Below, piece by piece: positions 32,465 to 43,760 of a stretch of 64,000 nucleotides of DNA. How positions within the stretch are numbered: position 1 is the first letter of the stretch; every line of letters starts with the position of its first letter. The notes under the pieces were generated by a model. The model did no database searches, had not been told where the DNA came from, and worked only from the letters and a program-made list of their open reading frames with translations. Location: assembly GCA_964017045.1 (NCBI GenBank), contig OZ024804.1, positions 26,700,348 through 26,764,347 on the forward strand, written 5' to 3'. This DNA is from Omphiscola glabra. Lineage: Eukaryota; Mollusca; Gastropoda; Lymnaeidae. The translations under genes and the position numbers were made by a program.

Positions 32465-33590
32465 GGTGTGCTTTTGCATAAAGATATTTTGTTAACTTTA
32501 GAAAATGGTATCGGGGCACAAAATAGTAGTGTAGTGTATGCCGCTCCCCACCCCACGACGATTCACAATATAACATACAAGGATAGCCGAGTAAACATAA
32601 AAATGCAGTATTTTAGCTTATTCCATACGGGTTTATTAAGATATAAATAAACAAGGATTGTTTAATATATTTATAAATTCTTTGTTTCACCGATTTTGCG
32701 CCCCCCCCCCTTTTTTTTTTTTTAAATTCCCATGGTCCACACCCTCGATGCGCTTCTGCCAACAGCCATCTTTATTTTAATTTCTCAACAACGGGCGTCT
32801 ATCGTTCTCAAAAATTTAACCAAAACAACAGAAATAAATAAAAGTGTAATATATTGTGTATTTTTCGAGCTCTGCTTCAGCGTTAATCAAAGTTAATCCA
32901 AATGTTACATAATATGATGGCGATGCCAGGACAATTTTAGAATTTATACATTTCTATTTAATTTTTTTTTTTTAAATAAATTTGCACAATCACAATAGAT
33001 GTTTCGGTTCCAAATAAAGCGGACGATAATTAAAAGAAAACAAGCAACAAGTGAAATGTCGGACAAAAACACCGGAATAATTAAATTATTGATTGACTGT
33101 CACGGCAGAGCGATCACGTGACATGGTTGATCTCGGCGCAAACGGAGTCATGTCATTTTGAAAGCGTTCCGGTGCGGGGGGACAACCCGTTTCTCGTCTT
33201 CCGACTCTTTAATGCTAGTAATACTTCAATCAAAGTGCAGGAACCGCTGTTGGTCACTTTTATGACACAGTAATTTTTAAGATCGTTTTGTCACGGAGGT
33301 AGCAACCTCACCAATGCGAGTTCACGCGAGGCGGTGGCGAAGTGAACGGGAGGGGGTGGCGATCAACTGGGGCGCGCGAAATGAGATGATAGTGTCAGTG
33401 AGAATGTCCGACGTTAGGGGGAGGGGGGGCACAAGATTAATTATTACTGTCGTTCATATGCGCTTCTTCAACTAGGTCACTGCAGCGTCACAGTGTGAGA
33501 ACCATTGCTTAAAATGATCAGGGGGTTCAATGGTCTGGGAAATATTTATTGTTGTTTGTACGAGGCATACTGATTTAAAAAAAACTATTT
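32465..33590. other. Unassigned, relatively GC-rich segment
   Basis: 33090-33440 is clearly richer in GC and CpG than its surroundings and contains CACGTGAC. It could be a promoter region, but no coding exon follows convincingly. C and T runs at 32700-32722. Confidence 0.35.
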
Positions 33591-33698
33591 TAATTTATTT
33601 TTTATCTAACATATCCGGGTGGAGACGAAACAATGGGTCCAGCCCCGAATTTGAGCTAAAACTATTTAATGTCACCTCAAAAGCACAAACACTTACCA

Positions 33699-33784
33699 GA
33701 CTCTGAGACACCGGTGTCATGTGACATTCTTCCTGGGCGGGGCGCCCGAAATCAGATCCGTTAACATTTTTGTCAACAAACATG
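33699..33784 (-). CDS. Possible short first exon of an unknown gene
   Basis: An ATG at 33784 opens 28 codons (MFVDKNVNGSDFGRPAQEEC...) up to a strong donor, CAGAGTCTG followed by GTAAGTGTTT. ATTATAAAAG lies about 30 bases upstream of the ATG on the same strand. No downstream exon was found, so this is only a candidate. Confidence 0.2.
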
Positions 33785-33848
33785 GCTGGTCCGTAGATCA
33801 CAAAAAGTCTTTTATAATTGCCTTTTCACAGCGTGCATTTCATAGATA

Positions 33849-34032
33849 TAGGATGGTCGGTAGATAGGCTCTCTGTCAACTCACAAGATAGATTGGTCGG
33901 GTAGAAAGAGTCTCTGTCAACTCACAAGATAGATTGGTCGGGTAGAAAGAGTCTCTGTCAACTCACAAGATAGATTGGTCGGGTAGAAAGAGTCTCTGTC
34001 AACTCACAAGATAGATTGGTCGGGTAGAAAGA
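33849..34032. repeat. 41-bp minisatellite (about 4.5 copies)
   Basis: Unit contains GATAGATTGGTCGGGTAGAA and AGAGTCTCTGTCAACTCACA; the first copy is diverged. Confidence 0.9.
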
Positions 34033-34313
34033 GGTAAACAATATTTTAGTAAAAGAGGTAAACAATCTTTTAGTAAAGACTATGACGGGCTATTTTAACC
34101 TTGTTCATTATATTTTATAACCGACCACGCTCCAACCAAACGAAACCTAAAAACAAGATCACCAGATACATATCTCCACTTTTCCCCACTCTTCCCCACT
34201 CTTACCACACGTAAATATTGACAAAATAGCTTAAATGAAACAATTAGTTAGTTGTTTTTTTTAAAAAATCACAGCGATGCGCGTGGACTCGAAATGTTAA
34301 TCCAACAAAAACC

Positions 34314-34432
34314 TTTATATAACAACAACACCCTTTATATAACAAGAACACCCTTTATATAACAAGAACACCCTTTATATAACAACAACACCATTTATAT
34401 AACAACACCATTTATATAACAACAATACCATT
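34314..34432. repeat. 20-bp minisatellite (about 6 copies)
   Basis: Unit CCCTTTATATAACAAGAACA. Confidence 0.9.
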
Positions 34433-34600
34433 TTATTCAACTTGGCGAGTTTTAAAAAAAAATAATTTGTTATTAGTTTTTCTTTGGGACAAAATATTTC
34501 TAGAGCTGAGATTCGGTACACAGTTCAAACTGTTGACGGGCGACACATTTTAATAAAAAATAATAATTTCATACATTTGCTTCTGTGAAATAAAATACTA

Positions 34601-34741
34601 AAAAAGAATACCTGAACCCGACATATTAATACGTTTTAAAAGAATACCTGAACCCGACATATTAATACGTTTTAAAAGAATACCTGAACCCGACATATTA
34701 ATACGTTTTAAAAGAATACCTGAACCCGACATACTAATATG
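34601..34741. repeat. 35-bp minisatellite (4 copies)
   Basis: Unit contains AGAATACCTGAACCCGACAT and ATTAATACGTTTT, nearly identical copies. Confidence 0.92.
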
Positions 34742-34878
34742 TTTTTAATATAAATTATTGAGTAGTTGTTTTTGTCTGTTTTACTGCAAACGACGCATTC
34801 TGTAGAATTATAATGGACATTACCCCAATTATACCGTGCAAAGTCCTCAACTTGGTTTCTAGACATATGATGGACCAT

Positions 34879-35064
34879 CAGGGCCGGCCTTAGGCCACTG
34901 CAACCTATGCGGCCGCAGTGGGCCCCGCACTTTCATAGGCCCCGCCCCGAATTTATTTTCTAATACAAAATCTTAATTTTCACTTATTATCCTTATCCCT
35001 ACCCAGTCTGGGCCCCCCGCAATCCGTTTCGCATAGGGCCCCGCAATTGTTAGGGCCGGCCCTG
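34879..35064. mobile_element. hAT-type miniature element with CAGGGCCGGCC ends
   Basis: 186 bp, beginning CAGGGCCGGCCTTAG and ending CTAAGGGCCGGCCCTG-like (TTAGGGCCGGCCCTG). Flanks TGGACCAT (34871-34878) and TGGACGAT (35065-35072) form an 8-bp target duplication with one mismatch. The interior is GC-rich. Confidence 0.82.
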
Positions 35065-35079
35065 TGGACGATACTCAAA

Positions 35080-35627
35080 CTATACAGTGCAATGTCCTCG
35101 GCTTGGCTGATAGATTTATGATGAACTATACCCCCAATTACACAGTGCAATGTCTTTGGCTTGGCTGATAGATTTATAATGAACTATACCCCCAATTACA
35201 CAGTGCAATGTCTTTGGCTTGGCTGATAGATTTATGATGAACTATACCCCCAATTACACAGTGCAATGTCTTTGGCTTGACTGATAGATTTATGATGAAC
35301 TATACCCCCAATTACACAGTGCAATGTCCTCGGCTTGGCTGATAGATTTATGATGAACTATACCCCCCAATTACACAGTGCAATGTCCTCGGCTTGGCTG
35401 ATAGATTTATGATGAACTATACCCCCAATTACACAGTGCAATGTCCTCGGCTTGGCTGATAGATTTATGATAAACTATACCCCCAATTACACAGTGCAAT
35501 GTCCTCGGCTTGGCTGATAGATTTATGATGAACTATACCCCCAATTACACAGTGCAATGTCTTTGGCTTGGCTGATAGATTTATGATGAACTATACCCCC
35601 AATTACACAGTGCAATGTCTTTGGCTT
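35080..35627. repeat. 58-bp minisatellite (about 9.5 copies)
   Basis: Unit contains CAGTGCAATGTCCTCGGCTT and GATAGATTTATGATGAACTA. CTCGG and TTTGG variants occur in blocks. The target-site sequence of the adjacent hAT element (TGGACNAT, then ACTATACAGTGCAATG) is itself a diverged unit, so the element inserted near the array edge. Confidence 0.93.
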
Positions 35628-35931
35628 GATTGCTTTCTCAGGATAATACAGCTTAAAAAAGCGTTCGCTCAATTCAAATGTTCATCAAAACCTAAACGTC
35701 TTAAAATAGCATATTACGTCAAATGCATCCAACTCCTGATGTGAGGAAATTCGGGAAAAAAGGGGGGATATATATGTATATAACTATCTTTTTATAACTG
35801 CGAATATCTTTGAAGCTGAAGCGACGGCTTTTATGCTCGGAAAACCCCAACATTGAATGCAGATCGTGCTTACCAACCGTTGCTTAGTATAGACAGAAGA
35901 AGACACACATTCGGCTGGCTACTAAGTTGGA

Positions 35932-36230
35932 GACAGGAAACAATAGACTGAGACAGGAAACGATAGACTGAGACAGGAAACAATAGACTGAGACAGGAAA
36001 CGATATACTGAGACAGGAAACAATAGACTGAGACAGGAAACAATAGACTGAGACAGAAAATGATAGACTGAGACAGGAAACGATAGACTGAGACAGGAAA
36101 CGATAGACTGAGACAGGAAACGATAGACTGAGACAGGAAACAATAGACTGAGACATGAAACGATGGACTGAGACAGGAAACGATAGACTGAGACAGGAAA
36201 CAATAGACTGAGACAGCAAACAATAGACTT
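35932..36230. repeat. 20-bp minisatellite (about 15 copies)
   Basis: Unit GAGACAGGAAACGATAGACT. Unit length plus a lack of stops gives spurious SQSIVSCLSLSFPVSVY-type frames. Confidence 0.95.
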
Positions 36231-36239
36231 GTGCGGTGG

Positions 36240-36680
36240 GAGAGACGTGCAAATCCAGGAAGACAGATCTCCCCCCGGAGAAGCCAAGCATGCTAAATAA
36301 AAACCGGTAGAGTTACAAACACAATAGAATATCTCATTCCTTATTTCGTTCCCTGTTGACAGAGACGTTATTCGGTTAGGAAATAGGTCAATCTTACAGT
36401 ACAGGTCTTGCTGTTCACTGTTTGAATTCAGAGCCAAAGTATATATTATTATTATTGAAGTTATTGAAAATTGTAATTTAGTACAACTGCTCCCTCCCAC
36501 CATCCGGATATTGTTTGTATGTTTGCCGATTCCATCGCCAGTTAATGAAATTTTGTTGAAGCCCGAGTGGGATAATCCATGATTGGAATTTGAAATGTAA
36601 GGTCAAGCAGGGTCATCTTTTTTTTCCCTCTGTACTGAAGTCGGCAATGATCTACATTACATGGAGATCTACATGCAACG
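36240..36680. other. No recognised feature
   Basis: Unique-looking spacer between two arrays. Confidence 0.4.
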
Positions 36681-36685
36681 TTACT

Positions 36686-36899
36686 AATGTACGGTGTGTA
36701 CAATAATGCCCTAATGTACGGTGTGTACAATAATGCCCTAATGTACGGTGTGTACAATAATGCCCTAATGTACGGTGTGTACAATAATGCCCTAATGTAC
36801 GGTGTGTAAAATAATGCCCTAATGTACGGTGTGTACAATAATGCCCTAATGTACGGTGTGTACAATAATGCCCTAATGTACGGTGTGTACAATAATGCC
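36686..36899. repeat. 27-bp minisatellite (8 copies)
   Basis: Unit contains CTAATGTACGGTGTGTACAA, almost perfect copies. Confidence 0.95.
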
Positions 36900-37074
36900 A
36901 TCTCATAACATGCTTCATTGTTATGTTTGAATAAGATAGGAAGGACATTAAAACAATTTGTATAACTGAAATGTGACCGTAAATAGGTAGTAAACAGCGT
37001 CAAATTTATTAGGCATCTGGTTTATCGAGCATACCAAGAAGACGGGTACCGGAAATTTGATATATACTATATAG

Positions 37075-37228
37075 TAAAAAAAAAATAATGAGTTCAAAAA
37101 GAAATTTGACGCAAAATTTTAACGTATAAACTAAAAAAACGATTCGACCAAATTTCCGTTCGATCAAATTTCCGTCGATCAATTTTCCGTCGATGAAATT
37201 TCTTTCCATCAAATTTCCGGATACGCAA
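37075..37228. repeat. Dispersed repeat with AATTTCCGTCGATC motif, copy 2
   Basis: Partner of 27960-28118, same orientation. Confidence 0.8.
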
Positions 37229-37539
37229 GAACACTGGTATGCTCAATTAAATTTATTTTAAAAAGGACAAGGTCACTGGGAGACACCCAGTGCCAGTGCT
37301 TCTTTCAGGCACCCCCTCGGATGCCACCCCGGAGCAAGTCAAGTGCTCCCCCAACCCCGGAGAAAAAAATGCATAACAATATAACAAAAATATATTTTTA
37401 TAAAATGCGATAAAACCTGTAATTTTTATAACTTGTTTTTTAAGAATCCTTGAACCGAGTTAGTGGAGCCTATGAGATATTGATACGTTCAATATATTTG
37501 ATGATCTGTAGTGTATATTTAAAGCTTATCTCTTTTCAG

Positions 37540-38137
37540 GGTATTCTCATCCCCTCCACTCATTGTCTTCAGACGGGACAAAAATCTAGGTGACCTTCTG
37601 GTTCATAGTCGCCTTCGAGCTGACCCGTCTAACATAGGGACTAAACCATGCTCGAGAAAGCGATGTAGGACGTGTCCCTATACACTCTAAACAAAAAATA
37701 TTAGCCTCCCCTAAAGGTACCTTTACCATCAAAGAGGGTTTTACATGCGTTAGTCGCAGTGGCGTAGCGAGCTTAACTCGCGCCCGGGGCACAATACATT
37801 TTTAGCGCCCCCAATAACTTTTTAGCGCCTTCCCCATTCGAAAACCATACAATATTATAGTAAAATATACCATTTGGCGCCCCTTTGTGCCCGGGGCATG
37901 ATGCCCCCCCTTGCCCCCCTAACTACGCCACTGGTTAGTCGTAATGTGATATATGTGATTGTGTGCCCTAGATATCATTCTATTTATATAGGTGAAACAG
38001 GGAGAAGATTGGCAGATAGGTTCACAGAACATCTTCGGGATATTGAACAAGGTCAACTTTCCCCAGTCTCTTCGCATTTCAACAGAGAGCAACATAAAGG
38101 TACATTAGATGTATCCATTAAGGTCCTAATTTCATGA
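37540..38137 (+). pseudogene. Penelope-like element, GIY-YIG endonuclease region, split by a hAT element
   Basis: Upstream frame PPLIVFRRDKNLGDLLVHSR, then a Cys cluster (CSRKRCRTC), then KGTFTIKEGFTC, then after the insertion VIYVIVCPRYHSIYIGETGR with following DRFTEHLRDIE and HFN. This is the C-terminal connector and GIY-YIG nuclease typical of Penelope-like retroelements (YIG-type YIGETGR, catalytic Arg and Glu region). Stops and one shift before KGTF show it is dead. A 177-bp hAT element with a perfect 8-bp duplication interrupts it; across the duplication the frame would be continuous. Confidence 0.82.
37757..37933. mobile_element. hAT-type miniature element, family CAGTGGCGTAGCGAG, copy 2
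   Basis: Ends CAGTGGCGTAGCGAG and, inverted, CAGTGGCGTAGTTAG; perfect 8-bp target duplication GTTAGTCG at 37749-37756 and 37934-37941. Interior shared with 13577-13748, including CCATACAATATTATA and TACCATTTGGCGCCC. Confidence 0.92.
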
Positions 38138-38453
38138 ACAAACACACCAGAGAGAGTGAAATAGGAGAAAAAATGTATTCAGCTTTTCGTTACCCTATCT
38201 CCACATGGTATAAATCAAATACTGTCTTACTAATGTTTCTCAATTTCCGTGTATTTCTTCTTTTTTTTTTCTTTCTTATTTCTTAGATTTTATGTATCCC
38301 TAAATATGTTTGTCCGTTAAGATTCTCTACCTTATTTTTCGCAGTACCAATGTTTATATTATTTCACTTCCTGTAATCCTACTTCAGGCAACAAAAGGAA
38401 ATCTTTAAAGTTTTTTTTTTTTATTGTGCTCTGATACTTATACTTATTTTTTG

Positions 38454-38477
38454 CTGATGAAGTCTTTAAGCCGAAAC
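38454..38477 (+). ncRNA. Hammerhead-ribozyme-like core downstream of the Penelope-like fragment
   Basis: CTGATGA at 38454-38460, a short stem-loop AGTCTTTAAGCC, and GAAAC at 38473-38477 reproduce the hammerhead core. A GTC at 38490-38492 could be the cleavage triplet after a minimal stem III. Penelope-like elements are known to carry hammerheads. The first stem II pair is A-C and stem I is not obvious, so this copy may be inactive. Confidence 0.4.
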
Positions 38478-38747
38478 ATCCAAATCTTTTGTCCTGTCTA
38501 TGAATTCCAGTTTAGCATACCTTGTTCTTATATTTCATTTACACAACTTGAATACAGTCCATCAATACGTAATTATATTCCGAATATAGGCCGCTCCTGA
38601 CGATGTAAACCGAAGTCTTACTTCCGTTGTCGTTGTTCGCATATAATAATAATAATATTGGTATTTTTATTTATGTATCTTTTTAATCTTCACAAGTTTT
38701 AATCCTTTGATAACACTGTAATAAACTAACTTCACATCAATACAAAA

Positions 38748-38919
38748 GGGGGGGGGGGGGGGTCGAACGACCCTTTCCCAGGGGTCGCTAAGACCATCGG
38801 AAAACACATATACTATACAAGTATGAAGTACTAAAGAAAATAATTGTGTGGTTGGCGGTCGCCACAACATAAAGAACTGAATTAAAGGGTCGCGGCATTA
38901 GGAAGGCCGAGAACCACTG
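38748..38919. mobile_element. SPIN-like hAT miniature element, copy A (left end lost)
   Basis: From a poly-G run: GGTCGAACGACCCTTTCCCA, then AGACCATCGGAAAACACATA, GGTCGCCACAACAT, AAAGGGTCGCGGCATTAGGA and the right end GAGAACCACTG. The left terminal repeat is missing. Confidence 0.8.
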
Positions 38920-38924
38920 ATATT

Positions 38925-39890
38925 AGCCTTTATACTTTACAGTTTGTTTCGTTTCTTTTTACTCTGGGAAAACTTGGAAATATTTAGAAAAGTAATTATC
39001 ACAATAGAGTTGTTTTTGTTTTTGTTCTTTCATTTGCGTGCAAAGTCAAAGTGGAAAAATTGATGTTCGCAGCGATTTTTTTTTAAATAATTTTTTTTTT
39101 TTTGTGTGTTGGAATACGTTGGAAAGCTTTTTTGGAAGGAATTTTATTTTAATTTTAAATTCAATAACTAAAATAAAAGGTCAAACAGGGCTTTCCGGGG
39201 CCCCCTGCCACATTTCGGGTTTTGGCCGCCCCCACCTTGCACTGGAAGATGATAATTAAAAAAATAATTGTCTACATCGCAACCTTAAGACATCCAGAGG
39301 CTTCACAAACTCTATCTACTCTTTTTTTAATTAATATATCTCCGTAACAGTGTGGTATTTTCTAACTTTCTAGTATATAATACCTTTTATAGGGAGCGTC
39401 TTACGTGCGTCTAATCCGCTTCGGTTGGATTTTTAGTCAATTAAAGTTATATATAGAATGTTAACATACTTCTAGCACAGCGTGCTTCTTATCTATGCGT
39501 AAAACTAAAATAGAACACAAAACAAGGGATTTATTTTTCTCTCTCTCTCTTTTTTTTTTTTTTTTTTTTTTTTTGGTTAGGTCCTGGTTTTAAGATAAAA
39601 TAAACTCTAAGTCAGTCTGACCTACATTGACCTAATCATGCGACCCCCAGAGGTGTTTGCAGGTAAAGTAATTCATCTGATTCCTTCTATCATCGAAAGC
39701 CATACATACATTTGTCAGTTCGGTAATTATTGTCGTCAAGTAAGTTTGTTGTGTTGCTTTTATTTTTAAAATGTGATGAAATTTACGTCAGCCTTGACCT
39801 TGGCCAATCTCTACATTTGTTTCATGGGATGTTCATGGTCCCAACTTTTAGAAACTTATTGTCAGTTTTTAATTCCCTGTCAGAAAACGT
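38925..39890. other. No recognised feature
   Basis: AT-rich sequence with T runs (39079-39103, 39540-39574). No gene or repeat family recognised. Confidence 0.45.
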
Positions 39891-39892
39891 GA

Positions 39893-40073
39893 CGATGCCC
39901 AGTATCGAATAGTAGAAGTCTATCAGAACGATGTCGAGTATCGAATAGTAGAAGTCTATCAGAACGATGCCGAGTCTCGAATAAGTATAAGTCTATCAGA
40001 ACGATGTCGAGTATCGAATAGTAGAAGTCTATCAGAACGATGCCGAGTATCGAATAATTATTAGTTTATCAGA
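39893..40073. repeat. 36-bp minisatellite (about 5 copies)
   Basis: Unit contains GTCGAGTATCGAATAGTAGA and AGTCTATCAGAACGATG. Confidence 0.9.
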
Positions 40074-40079
40074 AGTGGG

Positions 40080-40570
40080 AATTATTTTAACAAATATTCC
40101 AAACCCACATTTACAAAATGGCCGCTCTTTGAGAAAAGCTAAACAAGTTCATTAACTCTCAGATGCAAGTTACGCAGCAGCGCTCTCTAAAGTCTTGAGG
40201 CGGGTCGCTAATAAAATTCGTTTATAAATTCCTTGCAAACACAAGTCTGACACCGAACGGGTCATCGGGTGTAGTGGCAGCAGGCTGGGGATGGAGAGAG
40301 CAGTAAGACCATCAGAGACTTGGGGCGTAAGATACCTGACCTTAAGGCCAGGAAATGGAATGCTCTGAATCGTGAATCTAACATGATCTCTAGACATCAC
40401 TTTACCGGGTATGCTTTGTGGGGGTGGTGGGGTGGGGAGCGATGGGGGTACGACGACCTTATAGAGTTTACTTTATTCGCAGTAGAAAATAATGTCTGTA
40501 TATTATCTACGTCATCAGATTTGACATATTCGGACGTCATAATCACACGCTTCATTTTCCCATTCCGTGA
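40080..40570. other. No recognised gene
   Basis: Moderately GC-rich; an open frame of 76 codons on the minus strand (40170-40400) resembles no family known to me. Confidence 0.4.
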
Positions 40571-40579
40571 AATGACGCT

Positions 40580-40790
40580 TTATAAATAGTCCGTAAAATG
40601 ATGGCCTTATAAATAGACCATAAAATGATGGCATAAATAGACCGCAAGATGATGGCCTTATAAATAGACCATATAACGATTGCCTTATCAATAGACCATA
40701 AAAATGATGGCGTTATAAATGGACCATAATATAATGGCCTATAGATAGACCATAAAATGATGGCCTTATTAATAAGCCGTAAAAATTTGG
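40580..40790. repeat. ~27-bp degenerate minisatellite (about 8 copies)
   Basis: Unit like ATAGACCATAAAATGATGGC, with many indels, so an old array. Confidence 0.85.
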
Positions 40791-40794
40791 CTTA

Positions 40795-41325
40795 AAAAAA
40801 ACAAAAAACTTTGTTCCGGTTTAAATTACTTTTTTAATCTCTTTAACTTCAAGAATTCAAAATAATTACAGTAATCATATAATTCTCAGAATATAGAAAC
40901 ATTGCTTCCACAAACATAATTTCTTGTGTGCAATGAAGGGGCTCAGCCATGACCCACTAGAGTACTCGTAGGTCGTGGCTCAGCGAACCAGGCAGTAACT
41001 AGTACTTCAAACCAAAGACGATTATTTAATGGCAAAAATACCCGATGTTTGAAAACAAACGAATCACTTTAAACACTTAGAGGAAAGGGAACAAATAGTT
41101 AACAAATCAAGATGTGTTACAACTTTCTCTAGTAACGGTATATCACTTTAAAGACAAGTGGATCCCCCATCTCATTCACGCCCCCCCCCCTCCCCAACAC
41201 ACGCACACATTTTCTACTCTTGACGTTTTCAGAAAATAAAATGAAGAAATGTAGCGGATATAGGCCTCTGATGTCTAAGACATCAAATTCTTGTTTTTTA
41301 CCAACAACAACCCATCTTTTGGACG
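40795..41325. other. No recognised feature
   Basis: Unique-looking spacer; poly-C run at about 41183. Confidence 0.4.
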
Positions 41326-41329
41326 ATCT

Positions 41330-41725
41330 ACCCCTGTACCGCCCCAATACTGCCTGATCCACCCCTGTACTGCTTGATCCACCCCTGCACAGCTTGATCC
41401 ACCCCTGTACAGCTTGATCCACCCCTGTACAGCCTGATCCACCCCTGTACAGCCTGATCCACCCCTGTACAGCCTGATCCACCCCTGTACAGCCTGATCC
41501 ACCCCTGTACAGCTTGATCCACCCCTGTACAGCTTGATCCACCCCTGTACAGCTTGATCCACCCCTGTACAGCTTGATCCACCCCTGTACAGCTTGATCC
41601 ACCCCTGTACAGCCTGATCCACCCCTGTACAGCTTGATCCACCCCTGTACAGCTTGATCCACCCCTGTACAGCTTGATCCACCCCTGTACCACCTGATCC
41701 ACCCCTGTACAGTTTGATCCACCCT
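41330..41725. repeat. 20-bp minisatellite (about 20 copies)
   Basis: Unit GATCCACCCCTGTACAGCTT, with a CTT/CCT variant distributed in blocks. Spurious frames of up to 225 codons cross it. Confidence 0.95.
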
Positions 41726-41809
41726 TGTTCCATCGACGAATGTCTGGGATGAGTAAATCAGAACGAGGTATCGAAGAGCAGATGGGTGTGATATCTTTAT
41801 AGACAAACC

Positions 41810-42228
41810 ACTTCACTTAGGCCTAGGCAAACCACTTCACTTAGGCCTAGGCAAACCACTTCACTTAGGCCTAGGCAAACCACTTCACTTAGGCCTAAGC
41901 AAACCACTTCACTTAGGCCTAGGCAAACCACTTCTTTTAGGCCTAGGCAAACCACTTCAATTAGGCCTAGGCAAACCACTTCAATTAGGCCTAGGCAAAC
42001 CACTTCACTTAGGCCTAGGCAAACCACTTCACTTAGGCCTAGGTAATCCACTTCACATAGGCATAGGTAAACCACTTCACTTAGGCATAGGTAAACCACT
42101 TCACTTAAGCATAGGAAAAACACTTCACTTAGGCCTAGGTAAACCACTTCACTTAGGCCTAGGTAAACCACTTCACTTAGGCCTAGGTAAACCACTTCAC
42201 TTAGGCCTAGGTAAGCCACTTCACTTAG
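41810..42228. repeat. 24-bp minisatellite (about 17 copies)
   Basis: Unit contains AGGCCTAGGCAAACCACTTC. It begins 85 bases after the preceding array. Confidence 0.95.
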
Positions 42229-42394
42229 GCCAAAGCTTATTGATACATATATAGCCTACTGAATTAATAAGTGCGAACTCGATTTTGTTTGTTAACTAGG
42301 TCCGAGCTTAGATACTGAACTAACTCTACCACTGGGACAACAGCAATCAATAGGTTGGACATACGTTAACTGAACCAAATATGATACCTTGCCT

Positions 42395-42740
42395 AGCGTG
42401 TTGTAACAATAATGAGGCCTTACCTGGCGTGTTGTAACAATAATGAGACCTTACCTAGCGTATTGTAACAATAATGAGACCTTGACATAGTGCGTTGTTA
42501 CAATGAGACCTTACCTAGCGTGTTATTACCATATTGAGACCTTAGCTAGCGTGTTGTTACAATATTGAGACCTTACCTAGCGTGCTCTAACAATAATGAG
42601 ACCATTACCTAGCGTGTTATTACAATATTGAGACCTTACCTAGCGTGTTTTTACAATAATGAGACCTTATCTGGCATTTTGAAACATTAATGAGACCTAG
42701 CCTAGCTTGTAAAAAAATGAGACCTTACCTGCTATGAGTA
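42395..42740. repeat. ~31-bp degenerate minisatellite (about 11 copies)
   Basis: Unit like ACCTTACCTAGCGTGTTGTA followed by ACAATAATGAG. Confidence 0.88.
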
Positions 42741-42744
42741 AGAC

Positions 42745-43540
42745 CTAGCGTTTTGAAACAACATAAAAGTAAACGTCTTTACTCCCAGAGGTTGCTGAAA
42801 CCAAAGACACACCGGAAGGCGTGTAGACTGGACCGACAATGGCAGATAATGAATCTATCTGCTTGACATTATCAAAACAACACGCTGCTTGCGCTAGGCC
42901 TAGATATCTGGAGGCAGAGAAAGAGGGGTGGGTCTGTGGAGGGAGACAGAGAGGAAGGGAGAGGGAGCAGCAAGAGAGACTGAGAGACGACTGATAATCA
43001 AAATTTGTTTAGATTGTAATAGTGTTCCTAATGGGCGTGTCCACTACCAAAATATTTGATCGCTGTTAAGTAGCTAATTCTAAGAGAAGCCCGCGGACTT
43101 GGCGTGTTCAGTGATCACCTGGGAGAACATGCCAACATAGAAGTCTCTTCTTGAACCGAGTGCTGGTCGTCTGAAGTCACCTCTGCCCAATACGACGTGT
43201 CCGATGAGGGCATTTGAGTAGGGCAGCATGTACATGTGTACAGATGTGTGGATTATGAAACGGGTATTTTGTTGTGGTGGGGGGTGAAGGGCGGGTGTCA
43301 CGATACCAGGGGAAGGAGGTAGATCAGAACCGTAGCTTGGGCTCTGAAACCCCCGTGGCTGGAGGGGTCTCGGATATTTAAGAGGACTTAAGTTGTCGTG
43401 TGGAAAAATATAGAATGATCAACCTTGAATGCAGAGAGGCATGTTAACATGGACAAGTGGCAAGGGGGTCTGCAAAACCCACTCGACGGCCCTGGGGTAG
43501 GAAAATGATAATATGTTGAGAGAAAAGAAAGGCCACAGCT
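42745..43540. other. Unassigned segment with one codon-like frame
   Basis: GC-richer than the arrays. Contains GA-rich sequence (42908-42990) and the candidate exon at 43080-43195. Confidence 0.35.
43080..43195 (-). CDS. Possible terminal exon, unknown product
   Basis: On the minus strand, from acceptor-like TTGGGCAG at about 43196, the frame reads (R)GDFRRPALGSRRDFYVGMFS, continues about 15 more residues and stops at 43080. Third positions are C/G-rich, unlike the surrounding DNA. A donor-like CAGGTGATC lies inside, so the exon could end earlier. No family recognised. Confidence 0.2.
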
Positions 43541-43544
43541 ATGG

Positions 43545-43760
43545 TCATTCGGTCCGGTAAGGGTCAGTCAGTACGGATACGGTCAGTCGTTCCGGTTAGA
43601 GTCATTCAGTCCGGTTAGGGTCTGTCGGTCCGATTAGGATCAGTCAATCCGGTGAGGGTCAGTTGGTCCGGTTTGGGCCAGCCGGTCCGGTTAGGGTCAG
43701 TTGTTCTGGTTAGGGTCAGCCGGTCTGGTTAGGGTAAGTTGGTCTGGTTACGGTCAGCCG
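43545..43760. repeat. ~18-bp degenerate repeat
   Basis: Copies like GGTCAGTCGGTCCGGTTAGG with many changes. Confidence 0.82.

Noticed and set aside
41129..42219. Frames of 140-225 codons on the minus strand
   Set aside because: Products of the 20-bp and 24-bp arrays.
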